Assembly: GCA_946807835.1 (NCBI GenBank)
Contig: OX327684.1
Location: 10,812,501-10,876,500, forward strand
Direction of reading: 5' to 3'
DNA: 64,000 bases
From: Ailanthus altissimus
Lineage: Eukaryota > Streptophyta > Magnoliopsida > Sapindales > Simaroubaceae
The position numbers were made by a program, and so were the translations under genes. Shown piece after piece: positions 24,000 to 35,189 of this stretch. How positions within the stretch are numbered: position 1 is the stretch's first letter; the number at the start of each line of letters is the position of its first letter. The notes beneath the pieces are model-generated. The model saw only the letters and a program-made list of their open reading frames with translations, did not search any database and was not told the origin of the DNA.

Positions 24000-25150
24000 T
24001 CTGTTGATCTATCTTTTAGGCCAATCAAGCAAAAGAGACGTATCTTCAACCAAGAAAGAAATTAGGCTATCATGGTTGAAGTCGAAAAGCTTATAATAGC
24101 TGAATTCATTCGAAAAGACCACTACCCAGAATGGTTAGCCAGCATGGTTATGGTTAAAAAAATAAACACAAATTGCAGAATATGTGTGGACTTCACATAT
24201 CTAAATAAATTTTATCCCAAAGATAACTTTTCCCTATCAATGATCGACCAGTTAGTAGATGCATTGACCGGATGTGCCCTCCTCAGCTTGATGGATGCAT
24301 TCTCAAGATGCAATTAAGTCAAAGGTTTCCTACCAGATCAAGAGAAGACTTCCATTATCACTCATCAAAGAACTTTTTATTACAATATCATGCCATTCAG
24401 TCTTGAAAACATAAGTGCCACTTACCAAATACTTGTCAACAAGTTATTCAAATCCCTGATCGAGAAAATCATTGAAGTATATATATATGACATGACTGCG
24501 AAGTCTAAATGAATAAAAAATTGCATAGATGACCTAAAAGAAACTTTTATGATCTTAAGAGAACACAACATGAAGTTAAATCTTGAAAAATGCACTTTTA
24601 AGGTCAAATCAGGAAAGTGCTTAGGCTTCATTGTAAGCCAAAGAGGGATAGAAACCAATATGGAGAAAATTTAAGTAGTCTTCAAGATTAAGTCTCCAAG
24701 CATAATCAATGAAATATAGAGACTCACAAAATAGATAGCCACTCTTAGCCATTTTATTTCAAAAGCTACTGACAAATGTTTTTAATTTTTTCAAGCTATT
24801 AAGAGTAAAGACAAAACAATATGGTCCTTATAATGTGTAGAAGCTTTTTAAAAATTGAAAGAGTATTTAGCTTGACCACTCACTTTATTATGCCAAGAAT
24901 AAGGGGCCAGTTGATCTTATACTTAAGAGTCTCAGCTCGAGCAATAATTGTAACACTGGTCAAAGAAGAAAAGAATATCTAAAGACCAATCTATTCACTA
25001 GAAAAGCATTTAGAGATCCTAAAACCCACTGTTCACCGTAGAAAAGCTACCTTTGGCATTAGTCACAATCAAACAAAAATTACGACCATACTTCAAGCCC
25101 ATACCATAATTATTTTTACAAACCAGCCCCTAGAAGACTAAAAAGAAAGA
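24000..25150 (+). pseudogene. Tat-like RT and partial RNase H remnant
   Basis: The frame at 24072-24317 covers IIAEFIRKDHYPEWLAS through LNKFYPKDNFSLSMIDQLVDA to LSLMDAF. After a stop it continues to VYIYDMTAKSK at about 24477-24509, where the RT catalytic box has lost its first Asp (the YxDD block reads Tyr-Ile-Tyr-Asp). Then come KLNLEKCTFKVKSGKCLGFIV and the connection. RNase H begins near 24905 (LIYLRVSARAIIVTLVKEE) and stops being recognisable near 25150 (FTNQPLED). It is inactive. Confidence 0.78.
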
Positions 25151-25998
25151 CCTCAAACCTCCATTATCCTAGGCTACTGGGCCTGACATTCGTGTCCCAT
25201 ATCCCATGTCGAGCTCAGTTCTTCAAACCTAATATGTGGGTTCCATTCACTAGTTTCTAATTCATCTCAATTTGATTCATCTAACTTGGTTTGCATCCCT
25301 AGATCAGATTCTGTCTCGAAAATAGCCTTATGGTTTCTAAGCTTTCCATATAATGCCCAACCGTAGATCAGATCCAACAGTTCTTGAAACATCCAACTCA
25401 AAGGTGTTTCACTTGATTGAAATAAAAAAAATAGCATATAATCATTAGAGTCCCAAATGATTCTAAAAACACTACATCATAAGGGTTATCTCTAAAAAAT
25501 AAAATTGATGAAAAAAGCTCAAAATAGGAAGGAGGACTCATTTAATGTAAAAAGATTAATTGACAGAATCCAAGGGCCCTACTACAGGGACTCCTCAACA
25601 TAACGAGACCTTCAAAAAGTAAAGTCCTTAAGAGAGAAAGGGACAAAGATACAATGAGCAAATAAATCCATCGACCATATTACTACGAACACCTTGCTTA
25701 AAAATCATTAAGTTCACCCTTAAGGCTAGTTCCCAATAACTTTCAAATATAAGGAAAAATATAATCTTTGATTTCACATCTTTATCAAGACAATACGTTT
25801 TGAGATCAAGTAGAAACATCAGGAAACAAGACTATTTAGATTACTTACCAAAACAACAAAGAATCTCCGAAGATCCAAAATAGAAGAAAATTAATAGCAA
25901 ACCATAGGAGTACAAAAGTAGAAGAAAATATTTCATTCTTATTCATCCAAAAGAATTTCATTACAGGGCTAAAAAGAAAAAGAAAAGAAATCTTAAAA
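25151..25998. other. non-coding remnant after Tat-like pol
   Basis: No integrase or other domain is recognised in any frame. The sequence is AT-rich and unremarkable, and the short frames (25628-25819, 25845-26063 on the minus strand) have no supporting features. The place where integrase should be suggests a deletion. Confidence 0.4.
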
Positions 25999-26817
25999 TC
26001 ACATAGCAGAGGGACCACTTCTACCAGCAGTAAAAGTAGAAGGATCTTCAGCCTGAAGAGCATCTTTAGAGACTAGAGCAGACTCATTAGAAGTCAGAGA
26101 ATGAACCTCTTTAGTCACTAGAAGAACAGTGGTTCTAATATTAAAAGCCTTGACCTTTTTATCAGCATTTTCCTCTTCAGCAAATATCTTGTCTACCCAA
26201 GAGAGATCTAAGTCATCATAATAGCTCTTAAAGAGATCCACCAACTTGGTCAAAGCCTCAGAGACCTCCTCATCAACGCAAGTCTTCAAAGCCTAAAGAT
26301 TTTCCTTCAACTTCTCATTGGCCCATTGGAAGGAAGTATTCTCCTTTTGAAGAGTCTTCGATTACCCTTTGAGCTCCCTCAACTCAAACTTGATGACAAG
26401 AACCTTAATCTCAGTCATGATAGCTTTAGCCTCGAATGGCCCTACCTTTATAGCTGTCTTCACCTCAACATGCTTAATTTTGGCCCAACAAACATTGAAC
26501 TTGCATTTAAAGGCTCAATATTCTTTTTGGTCTTCTTCAAAGCTTTCTTTCAACTTAGTAGCCTCGACCTCAAAAGTTGTTGAACTTTGAACATCATTCA
26601 CCACCTTATAAATGTCGTCATAGTGACTAACAGAGGCAACCATCCCCTATAAAAAGAAAAGCCAAGAGATTAACACGTACGAACTCAATAAAAGAAACAT
26701 TTAACAAGAAAGAGATGCAAATTGTCAAAAAATTACCTCCAAGAAACACCCAAACCTTTGGGCAAGAGATTGAGACCCGCTATATGTCAACAATAAAGCA
26801 ATGTGTTCCTTAGGCAT
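25999..26817 (-). pseudogene. antisense extra ORF with an intron (Tat-group type)
   Basis: On the strand opposite to pol, an ATG at 26817-26815 opens a frame (MPKEHIALLL...QRFGCFLE) that ends at a GT donor. After a 90-bp intron (26647-26736) it resumes in frame (GMVASVSHYDD...). It runs to a stop at 25999 through a lysine/glutamate-rich, coiled-coil-like region and a segment reading LFKSYYDDLDLSWVDKIF. About four in-frame stops interrupt it (a TGA just before the ATG, others near 26520, 26365 and 26295). Extra ORFs, some antisense, between pol and the 3' LTR are known in Tat-lineage elements. The function is unknown. It could also belong to a separate element. Confidence 0.6.
26647..26736 (-). 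other. putative intron in the antisense ORF
   Basis: On the minus strand GGAG/GTAATTTT forms the donor and a T-rich tract ending TTTTTATAG/GGGATGG the acceptor. The length is 90 bases, normal for a plant intron. Joining the flanks keeps one reading frame (...GCFLE-GMVAS...), while the intron itself is AT-rich. Confidence 0.6.
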
Positions 26818-27226
26818 CGCTCACTTCTTTCTTTCATCAGAGGCACTAAGTGCTTAAGCCTCCCCATCTTCATAAAGGGAAGGTCAAATTAATAAAGCGA
26901 CCCTAGTTCATGCCTTGACCAGGGTCTTAAAATTAAAGGCCTACTTGGGGTATCCACATCTCTACCTCCCTTACCAGTTTAATGGGAAAATGTATTCATG
27001 CTAGGACAAAGGGTGTTCTATCCAGAAGAAGACAAGCTATACCGAATATAGGTTAAAGCTTCATTCTACTTCTTCCCCTGAAAAGTTTTAAAGGCCCCAT
27101 TCAGCCTCTTCTTAGCACCAAAAGAGCTCTTCAAAGACTCTTTTACAAAACCTTTTCTTGACCATTTTTCTAGTCAAAGTAAGTTCATTAGAAGTCATTG
27201 CTTCTTTAATTGTCCTGGAATAGGGG

Positions 27227-27985
27227 TGATAAGCATGATATTGACATATATTTTGGCTCCGTTTTTGCTTAAAATTATTATTTTTAAGTAATTACATGCT
27301 ATTTATGCATACGTTTGTTTATTTTGCACGTTAGATAATAAAATAGATGAATTGGAAGGAAGAGCATTAGAAGTATAGCCAAAAAGTGAAATTCAAAGAA
27401 TGTTTCAAAATAAAGGGATAAATGCCATAGTATTTTATCATCAAAGACACAAGTGTTAACTTTCCAGCGCCTCTGCATTTCTGTAAAAAAATGGATGTTG
27501 TGGCATAAAGATAGGAATGAGGCTACATCGATTCCTGAGAATTTTGAAGACAACCAATACTCCCACACTGGTTTAGTGGTGCAGCTACCTTAGAATGCCA
27601 TTGTGTTCGCACAGTACAGGTGGGAACACCCCAACGTTCTAAGATACAATGTCGCGGTGTAGACTATATTATAAAATTACACTCTTTTGGAATCTTATGG
27701 AAAATGGATGTTTCAACTTCAATTCTTTACCACAATGAACTATTTTAAGTAAAAACAATCATTCATTTTTAGTTAAAACAAAGAACAATCAACACTTAGA
27801 ACCATCTTAGGAGAAGGAAAACACGATCAAGTAGTTGGATAATTCATAAAGAAGACATCTTTGGAGCTTGGACCTTGGAATATCACTAAAATTAAAGGCT
27901 TCAAAAGTTTCTACAATAGTTTCTATCCTCTCTTTGACTTATTTACTTTTATTTGAAGTTTATATTTATATTTCTTATTGTTCTT
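27227..27985 (+). repeat. left LTR of the Athila-like element, 3' truncated
   Basis: It begins TGATAAGCATGATATTGAC and matches the right LTR from 40304 for about 750 bases, including GGAATGAGGCT, the dyad cluster and the CTTTGACTTATTTA stretch. It then stops matching near 27985. The LTR 3' part and primer binding site are absent. Confidence 0.85.
27588..27676 (+). promoter_or_regulatory. dyad cluster and TATA box in the left LTR
   Basis: Three imperfect dyads (GAATGCCATTGTGTTC, GAACACCCCAACGTTC, ACAATGTCGCGGTGTAG) lie at 27590-27655, followed by TATTATAAAA at about 27667-27676. The right LTR has the same order at 40696-40785. Confidence 0.5.
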
Positions 27986-28019
27986 TGTGAAGTCTCCAAG
28001 TACTTGATCATTTTTTACT

Positions 28020-28720
28020 TGCCAACTCATGGCAGGTAAAGCTCAAGTATTGTTGGAAGAAATGGCATGCAACAATAATCAATGGCCCTATGAGAGGTCT
28101 ATTGTGAAGAAGGTCATCAATGTTTAAATTTGACCCCTTAGTTGCACATTCAGCCTAAGTATCAACATTGGCAACTTAAATTTCTACATTAAATTTTAAA
28201 GAGACTTCAACAAGCAATGATCCAACTATAGTAGCAAATGTTTCATATATTAGTGAAATGAGTGACTTGGAACAAGCATAATATATCAACAACCAAAATT
28301 TTAATTCCTGAAACAACAACTTGCCTACTTATTATCATCTGAAACTTTTAAATCATGAAAATATTATCTATAGTAATCCAAGAAATGCTTTTTAACCTCT
28401 GCTGAAATTTAATCAACAAGTAGCTACGAGGAAGCCATCCATAAAAGATATTTTGAGCATATTTATTACAGAAACTAAAGGTAGATTCAACAAAGATGAG
28501 GCCCATCTTGATAGCAATAAAACCCCTCGCACTAATGTGAATGCCAATATGAAGTCTTTAAAGGTGTAAATTGGGCAACTAGCCAACTCAAACATCCAAA
28601 AACATTTCTAGTGATATGGAGACAAATCCTAAGGATCATTGCAACGGTATCACTCTTAGAAATGGAAAGGAAGTGGAACTTTTGGAGAAAAAGGTGATTG
28701 AAGAAAAAAGGAAGAACTTG
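28020..28720 (+). pseudogene. Athila-like gag remnant, C-terminal part
   Basis: At 28050 the frame reads LLEEMACNNNQWPYER, and at about 28645-28680 ITLRNGKEVELLEKK. These are landmarks of late Athila gag and the gag-protease junction. The capsid part upstream is missing because of the deletion at the LTR border. Stops interrupt the stretch between the landmarks. Confidence 0.75.
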
Positions 28721-29405
28721 TTATGGAACCATCTAAGGTGACTTCTAAACCTAATTCTATTTCTTTCTTGAATAATCCACTCATTATTGCTACTCCTTTG
28801 CCACATCCTTAAATGTTTAAGAAGACGAGGTTAGATGCCCAATTTTCTAAATTCTTTGAAGTCTTAAAAAAGATCCATATAAGCATCCCTTTTTGCGGAA
28901 GCCTTAAAACAAATGTCCAATTATGTGAAATTTATGAAAGAGGTGATGTCAAAGAAGAAGAGTTTAGAAAATTATGAAACGATGAACTAACAAAAGAGTG
29001 TAATGCAATTATCTAAGGGAAGTTACCTTAAAAGTTGAAAGATCCGGGTAGCTTCATTATTCTTTACACTATTGGGGAATTCAATTTTAGAAAGACTTTA
29101 TGTGGTCTTAAGGCAAGCATCAATTTAATGTCTCTATCTATTTTTGAAAGTTGGGTCTTGGTGAAGTAAAGCTCACTACAATTTCTTTGCAAATGACGAA
29201 TAGATCTCTCACTTACCCAAGAGGAATTTTTGAAGACATACTTGTAAAAATGGATAAGTTCATTCTTTCAATAGACTTTATTTTGTTGGATATAGAAAAA
29301 GACAATGAAGTTTCTATTATTTTAAGGTGACCATTTTTAGCTATCGGTAGAGCCTTCATTGATGTTCAAAATAGGAATCTAACACTCTGGGTTAATGGTG
29401 AAGAT
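28721..29405 (+). pseudogene. Athila-like protease region remnant
   Basis: It contains EALKQMSNYVKFMKEVMSKK near 28896-28955 and then the protease block near 29095-29125, LCGLKASINLMSLSIF. The active-site Asp-Leu-Gly expected here reads Gly-Leu-Lys, so the protease is dead. Further downstream the flap region is recognisable only across frame changes. Confidence 0.72.
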
Positions 29406-29798
29406 ATGAAGTTCAACAACTACTGCTTCATGCAATTTTTGGATAAGGTAAAATCTTGTAACTGTGTTGATGTTATTAATGAATATGTTCAAAATTTTGC
29501 ACCTCAAGTAATGTATAAAGACCCTTTGGAGTATTGTATTATAAATTCCAAATTCAGAAAAGAGGTACTTCCACCAACAAAATTTGGTGATGCTAGTTAT
29601 GAGATGTGTGAAGATCATGTAGATGAAATGCTATTACTTGAAGCTTTGTTTGTTGAGACAAATTCTAATGATCATGTTAATGTTCTTAAGCTAGTATATA
29701 CTTATGTGAATTCTAAAAAATTGAGGGAGACATCCAGTTCCTTGCAAGATGGGCTTATTTTGAAACAATTACTCGATCATCTTCGCTATGCCTTTTAA
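29406..29798 (+). pseudogene. linker between protease and RT, longest open stretch of Athila pol
   Basis: This 130-codon stretch (MKFNNYCFMQFLDKV to LLDHLRYAF) lies between the protease and RT, where Athila elements carry a poorly conserved linker. It has no catalytic motif that I recognise. It continues after a stop into IILASLTKEEEEKFLGALRK, which begins the RT N-terminal part. The ATG is probably internal to a former polyprotein and not a true start. Confidence 0.55.
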
Positions 29799-31260
29799 GG
29801 AGACAACACTACTTTTCAGATGATTATTTTGGCATCCTTGACAAAAGAAGAGGAAGAAAAGTTTCTTGGGGCTTTGAGAAAGTATAAGAGTGCGTTAGAT
29901 TGGTCCATCTCTGACATTAAAGGGATTAGCCCTACCATTTTTATACACAAGAACTTGATGGAGGAATATTGAGCATTAAGCATTAAAGAATATTGAATTC
30001 AACCATTAAAGAATTTATGAAAGCTAATATTTTAAAGCAATTTAATGCCAAGATAATTTTTGCCATCTCTAATAGCTTATAGGTGAGTTCGGTACAAGTT
30101 ATGCCAAAGAATGGTGGTATAACGGTTATAAAGAATGAGTTTATTCCTTCTAAGATAGTCAAGGGGATGGAGAGTTTGCATTGAAAAGTTGAACAAGGCT
30201 ACTTGGAAGAAACATTTCTCACTTTCATTCATTGACCAAATGTTAGATCGGTTGGCAAGGTATGACTACTATTGCTTCCTAGATGGCTATGCTAGGTATA
30301 ACCAAATTGCAATTGCTCTCAAGGACTAAGAGAAGACAACCTTCACATACCCTTACAATATTTTTTCTTTTAGAAGAATGCCTTTTAGTTTGTGTAATGC
30401 TCCCATAACTTTTCACATATACATAATGACTTTTTTTTTTTTATTTGGTTGAGGAGATAATGGAGGTTTTCATGGATGATTTTTGTGTCATCTTTTGGTC
30501 GTTGCCTTCATAATTTATCTCTTATGTTACAACGATATGAAGACAATAACCTTGTGTTTAATTAAAGAAAATGTCATTCATAGTAAGAGGGGGGAATGTT
30601 CTTGGCCATAAAGTTTCATCCAAAGGTATTGAAGTGGAAAGGAAAACAATTTAGTTATAGAAAAGCTTCCTCCACCAGTAAATGTCAAAGGGATCTGAAG
30701 TTTTCTAGGCCATATCTATTTTTATAAGAGATTTATAAAGATTTTTTAAAACTAGTCAAGCCTTTTGTAGTTAGTTAAGAAAGATGCTTTATTTGTTTAT
30801 GATAAAGCTTGCTTGAAGGCTTTTAATATGATTAAAGAGAGATTGATTTCAGCTTCAATTGCGATTGCCCGTAATTGGGATGAATTGTTTGAGATTATGT
30901 GTGATGCTAATGACTATACAGTTGGGGTGGTTTTTAGCTAAAGAACGGACAAACAATTTTAGGCTATCTACTATGCAAGTAGAACTCTTAATGACGCCTA
31001 AAAGAACCACCACCACAAAAATAAGATGTTGGTGATGGTCTTTGTATGTGATAAGTTTTGATCTTATATCATTGGGCCTAAGGTGATTGTCTTTATGGAC
31101 CATGCGACCATCTAGTACTTATTTGTTAAAAGGGATGCTAAATCACAGATAATTCAATGGATACTTTAACTTCAAGAATTTGATGTAGAGATTCGTGATA
31201 AGAAATAGAGTGAAAATCTTGTTGCAGATCCCTTTCAAGACTAGAGGTGGAAGAAATAAG
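29799..31260 (+). pseudogene. Athila-like RT and RNase H remnant
   Basis: Landmarks in order: DIKGISPTIFIHK (29920), VKGMESLH-type VC/IEKLNKAT (30170-30200), FIDQMLDRLARYDYYCFLDGY (30228-30290), EKTTFTYPYN, then VFMDDFCV at about 30466-30489 where the catalytic box FMDD is intact, and IEVERKTI...EKLPPPVNVKGI. RNase H follows with LFEIMCDANDYTVGVVF (about 30886-30940), YYASRTLND and QEFDVEIRDKK (31175-31208). Stops and small frame shifts occur about every 20-60 codons. Confidence 0.85.
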
Positions 31261-31429
31261 TGAGGATCCGTGCATAAAGGAAGTCTTTTTGGATGAATCA
31301 CTTTTCTATGTTAAGGTAATTACAGCTTCCCTAGTTTGTCGATATTGTTAATTTTCTTCCTTGCAATATGTTGCCTCTGAATTTATCTAGCATCAAAAAA
31401 AAAAATTTCTCCATGATGCAAAGAGTTAT

Positions 31430-32570
31430 TTATGGGACGAGCCGATATTGTTCAAGAGGTGTTCTGATCAAGTAATTTGAATGTGTGTTCTTGAGGATGA
31501 AACTCAAGGTGTTCTCTATCATTTTCATGCATCACCATATGGAGGGCATTTTTGGCACATCTCGAATAGTAGCAAAAGTCTTGCAATTTGATTTTATTGG
31601 CCAATACTTTTTCGAGATAATTATACTTATGTCAAGACTTGTAATCGATGTCAACACGTGGGAAACATCTTTAAGTGTCATGAGCTAACTTTGACCAAGA
31701 TTATGGAAGTGGATATCTTTGATGTATAGGACATTGATTTCATGGGGCCTTTACCTCTTTCATTTAGCCAAAAGTATATTTTGTTAGTAGTCGACTATGT
31801 CTCTAAATAGGTGAAAGCCATTACCACTCTGAGGAATGATGCCAATGTAGTCTTGAAATTCCTATACAAGAATATTTTCACAAGATAAGACTCCTCGAGC
31901 GATCATTAATGATGAGAGAAATTATTTTTGTAACAAAATGTTCAATGTTCTTTTAGCTAAGTATGGAATAAGGTACAAGGCGGCACTCTTATACCATCCC
32001 CAATCAAATGGTCAACCTGAAATTTCCAATTGAGAAGTCAAGCTAATCTTAGAGAATGTGGTGCAAACTAACCAGAACAATTAGGCTTTAAGACCTAACT
32101 ATGCTTTGTGAGCATATAGAATGACTTTCATGACACCAATTAGCATGTCTCCTTATAGTATGTCACCTACTGGTTAAGTTGGAACATTGAGCATTTTAGG
32201 CTATCAACAAGTTAAATTTTAATTTGAGATCATTTGGGGAACAACGATTGTTACAATTGAATGGGTTGGATGAGTTATGGAATGAAGCGTATGATAATGC
32301 CTAGATTTATAAGGAATATACCAAGATATGGCATGATAAGTAAATATTGAGATGTAAGTTCCTCCCTCGTCAGCAAGTACTCATCTTCAACTCTCATTTG
32401 AAGCTTTTTCTTGGTAAACTAAAATCAAGATTGTCTGGACCATTTAGGATTAAGCAAGTCTTTCATTATGACACTCTTAAAGTTCAAGGTAATGATAAGA
32501 GGCTATTCCGTGTCAACAGAAAGACTTAAAAATTATTTTGGAAGTAAAGATCGAATAGTGTAAAAAAAAA
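31430..32570 (+). pseudogene. Athila-like integrase remnant
   Basis: The zinc-binding part is visible across frames near 31490-31680 (HASPYGGHF, then CNRCQHVGNIFKCHEL). The core begins with DFMGPLPLSFSQKYILLVVDY (31733-31795). NGQP-type wording follows near 32005, and the C-terminal part runs at 32347-32529 (FNSHLKLFLGKLKSRLSGPF, then VFHYDTLKVQ). Frameshifts separate these. Pol ends near 32560, followed by a short stretch typical of the end of Athila pol. Confidence 0.82.
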
Positions 32571-32756
32571 ACCTCACTTGAAGAACCAAATTGAGCAAAA
32601 GAAGGCTAAGTTCAGCTAGAGACTTTAAATCAAGCGATGCTTGGTAGGTAACCTAAGGTAAATTTTATTGCATTTTAGTTTATTCAGTATTTTTGGTTAA
32701 CTTTTGTGTTTTGATTGTGGTGTTTTGTTGAGAACATGAACAAGGAAAAAATTGAA

Positions 32757-33363
32757 TCAATGCCCCTACGTTAGAATTTCTAGCGCCCCTACATCAATTC
32801 CGAAAAGTTTTGATAGGCTTCAATTCCCTTCAACGCTGGAGTGTCCAAGGACAACGCTTCTGTGTTCCCAATATAAACCAATTTTACGGCGTTCACCTTC
32901 TAGTGTTACAATTCAACGTTGGGGTGGTCATTTTCCAACACCCTTGCATCAAATCCAGAAAATTCCAAGGGTCCTCAAATGCTAACAACAACCTTGCATT
33001 GACAAGAAATGCCCCTACGTCAACTGTTCACTTGGAAGGCCAACCAGTTTCAAGCCAATGCTTTAGTGTTGTAATTAATCAATGCTTTAGTGTTGTAATT
33101 AATCAATGCCTTAGTGTTTGTCATTTTCAAAAAATGATTCACCGCCCAAAATTAAAATGCTCCAATGTTTAGCAGTACAATGCAACAACATTCTCAGGCA
33201 TTAGAATTTATAGAGTCAAATCCTTTAACACCCTTGCGTTCCTAATGTACAACGCTCATACGTTCATACATTATAAACGCAACAACATTCTGAAGACAAC
33301 ACAATTGTGTTCACTCAAAAATTAGATTAAAACACCCACTTTCGCCCATTTCACACTATATAA
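32757..33363 (+). promoter_or_regulatory. dyad-rich spacer and TATA box before the env-like region
   Basis: Between pol and the env-like region lie some 15 or more copies of a degenerate dyad of the form AAYGCYnnnrYGTT (for example AATGCTTTAGTGTT), spread over 32757-33300. A canonical TATATAA (33357-33363) in CACTATATAAACCC follows about 60 bases later. The LTRs of this group show the same dyads-then-TATA order. I read it as a possible internal promoter for the env-like gene. The frames at 32752-32985 and 32810-33172 are by-products of the repeats. Confidence 0.5.
33056..33120 (+). repeat. 24-bp tandem repeat, about 2.7 copies
   Basis: CAATGCTTTAGTGTTGTAAT recurs at 33056 and 33080 and in a diverged third copy at 33104, a period of 24. 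Each unit contains one dyad of the surrounding cluster. Confidence 0.85.
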
Positions 33364-35189
33364 ACCCAAGAACATCTATTTCCTCTCAAATCAACCTTAA
33401 TCCAAGCTCCAGATTCATAGAAACCAACCTCAAAAACATATTTGCCACCATTCTAACACTACTTTTTGTTAACGTATTTTTAGGTGTATGCATGTGATTT
33501 TATACATGTTGAAAACTTAAATATATGTCTCACATATACAATTTGCAGTTACATGAAAACTAAATTATAAACAATTTAAGATTGCTGAAACATACCTTTG
33601 AGGAACTTCGATGAAGATTATAAATTTTGGAGCTCACCTTGAAGTCTACCCTTGAACAATTCTAGTCCACAACAATCCGGCGAGATTGTAGAGTTAAAAT
33701 GATAGCTTTGATTAATTTCCAGCAGCATGTGTTCAAGCTCTTTCAACACATACATATTTATTTTCAAGAAAATAGATTATTTATGCAACTCTTGCATAAC
33801 ACCTTTGAAAACTATATTTCATTGAAACATGTTTTTTATCCAAAAACATTTTTTCCCTTTTCAATTCTCTTATTTTTTTCTTTTTTGCATGACTGGATGA
33901 TGGAATTAAGAGAGGATTGATCAAATCAATTCTTCTCCATTTTTAGTGGTTAAACTACTTTCATTTTATTTTTGTTTTGATTCTCCACCAAAAAATAATA
34001 AATGGCCTACATTTTAATTTTGTTGGCCACCAATGTTTTTTTTTTCTTTTTACTAATGCTTATCCATTGAATAAATTTACAGCACTATTAATCAACACAA
34101 ATAAATTTGAAAATGACATCTTCATTTTCTTTTATTATTGTGCTAGTGTAATTTAGTTACCCACTTAATAAAAATTAAAACATTTTTAATTTTTATAAGT
34201 TTTATAAACTTTACTTCAATGGTGTTCCATCATTCATAATACTATGTTATTATTAATAAGTCATAGTAATAATAATTTATACCCCTATTAACATTTATAA
34301 TAACAATTAATATATATAATATTTAATTAATTATTCAAAATAATTTTGAATAATTATTTTACCTTATTTATTTTTACTAGCAAGGTTAATAGGTTAATTT
34401 AAAGTAAAAATAATTTATAGACCAAATTATGCCTCTTGTCAACATCCCATTAGTTAGCAACTTATGTCAACTAATTATATGATATACTTAACAATTAAGT
34501 CTTGACAAACGCACATCCCAAGGGATCTTTAAACAAATATCTGGTTTGCTGGAATTTCCTAGATCAAATTATTGAATCCAGTCCATTACCCTAATGCCTA
34601 ATGAGTACACTTTATATTGTGAGACTCTCTAGGTCCAGCCCGATTTGTCATATGGAACCCTTCCATACGTCCGTGAATGATGCCCTACACACATGTTATG
34701 AATATTACAAAGTAGCACGTTAAACCATACTAGTTGAGGTTATAGCATATACGTATAATCCATCCGTCATTGATATCCTAGAAGAGCGGAGTTATAGATC
34801 ATCACCATCAAATCTCTTTTTGCCCAACCTTGAATTTTCTCCAGATTTGTATTTGTATAAATAATATTCACAATTACTTTTGTGATATTGTTTAGCCCTA
34901 TAGAAACTATTCTCAGGGTTTATACTTGTGGCCATAAGATTTCTTGAAATACAATCTCGGAGCATCAGGATATACAACTCACTTATATGAGCTAACGAAT
35001 CCCATATCTATGCACACCAAAATTCATGAGCATCAGACTATACCCACCGGCACCCAACAGTCAAACCAAAAAGGCTTCTGACATGTGTGAAACTAAAGTA
35101 TGGTGGATCACTCACAAGGCCATCGTGGCGCTCAAGTTAAAGGACCACGAAATTACTCAACTCGGAAGACCCTCCATTGATGGCTTTAT

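Larger units (their letters stand above)
19954..27226 (+). mobile_element. decayed Tat-like Ty3/gypsy retrotransposon B
   Basis: The plus strand carries gag (split by a solo LTR), protease, RT and the beginning of RNase H. A stretch without recognisable coding follows, and then an antisense gene (25999-26817). Integrase is missing, so the region between RNase H and the antisense gene was probably deleted. No LTR can be defined; 19954-20430 is likely its leader or LTR remnant and shows only A/T-rich sequence with a short (AT)n at 20247-20266. The element is bounded on the right by the Athila-like LTR at 27227. Confidence 0.65.

Noticed and set aside
32810..33172. 120-codon frame with repeated CFSVVINQ
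   Set aside because: The peptide repeat is the translation of the 24-bp tandem repeat in a non-coding spacer.
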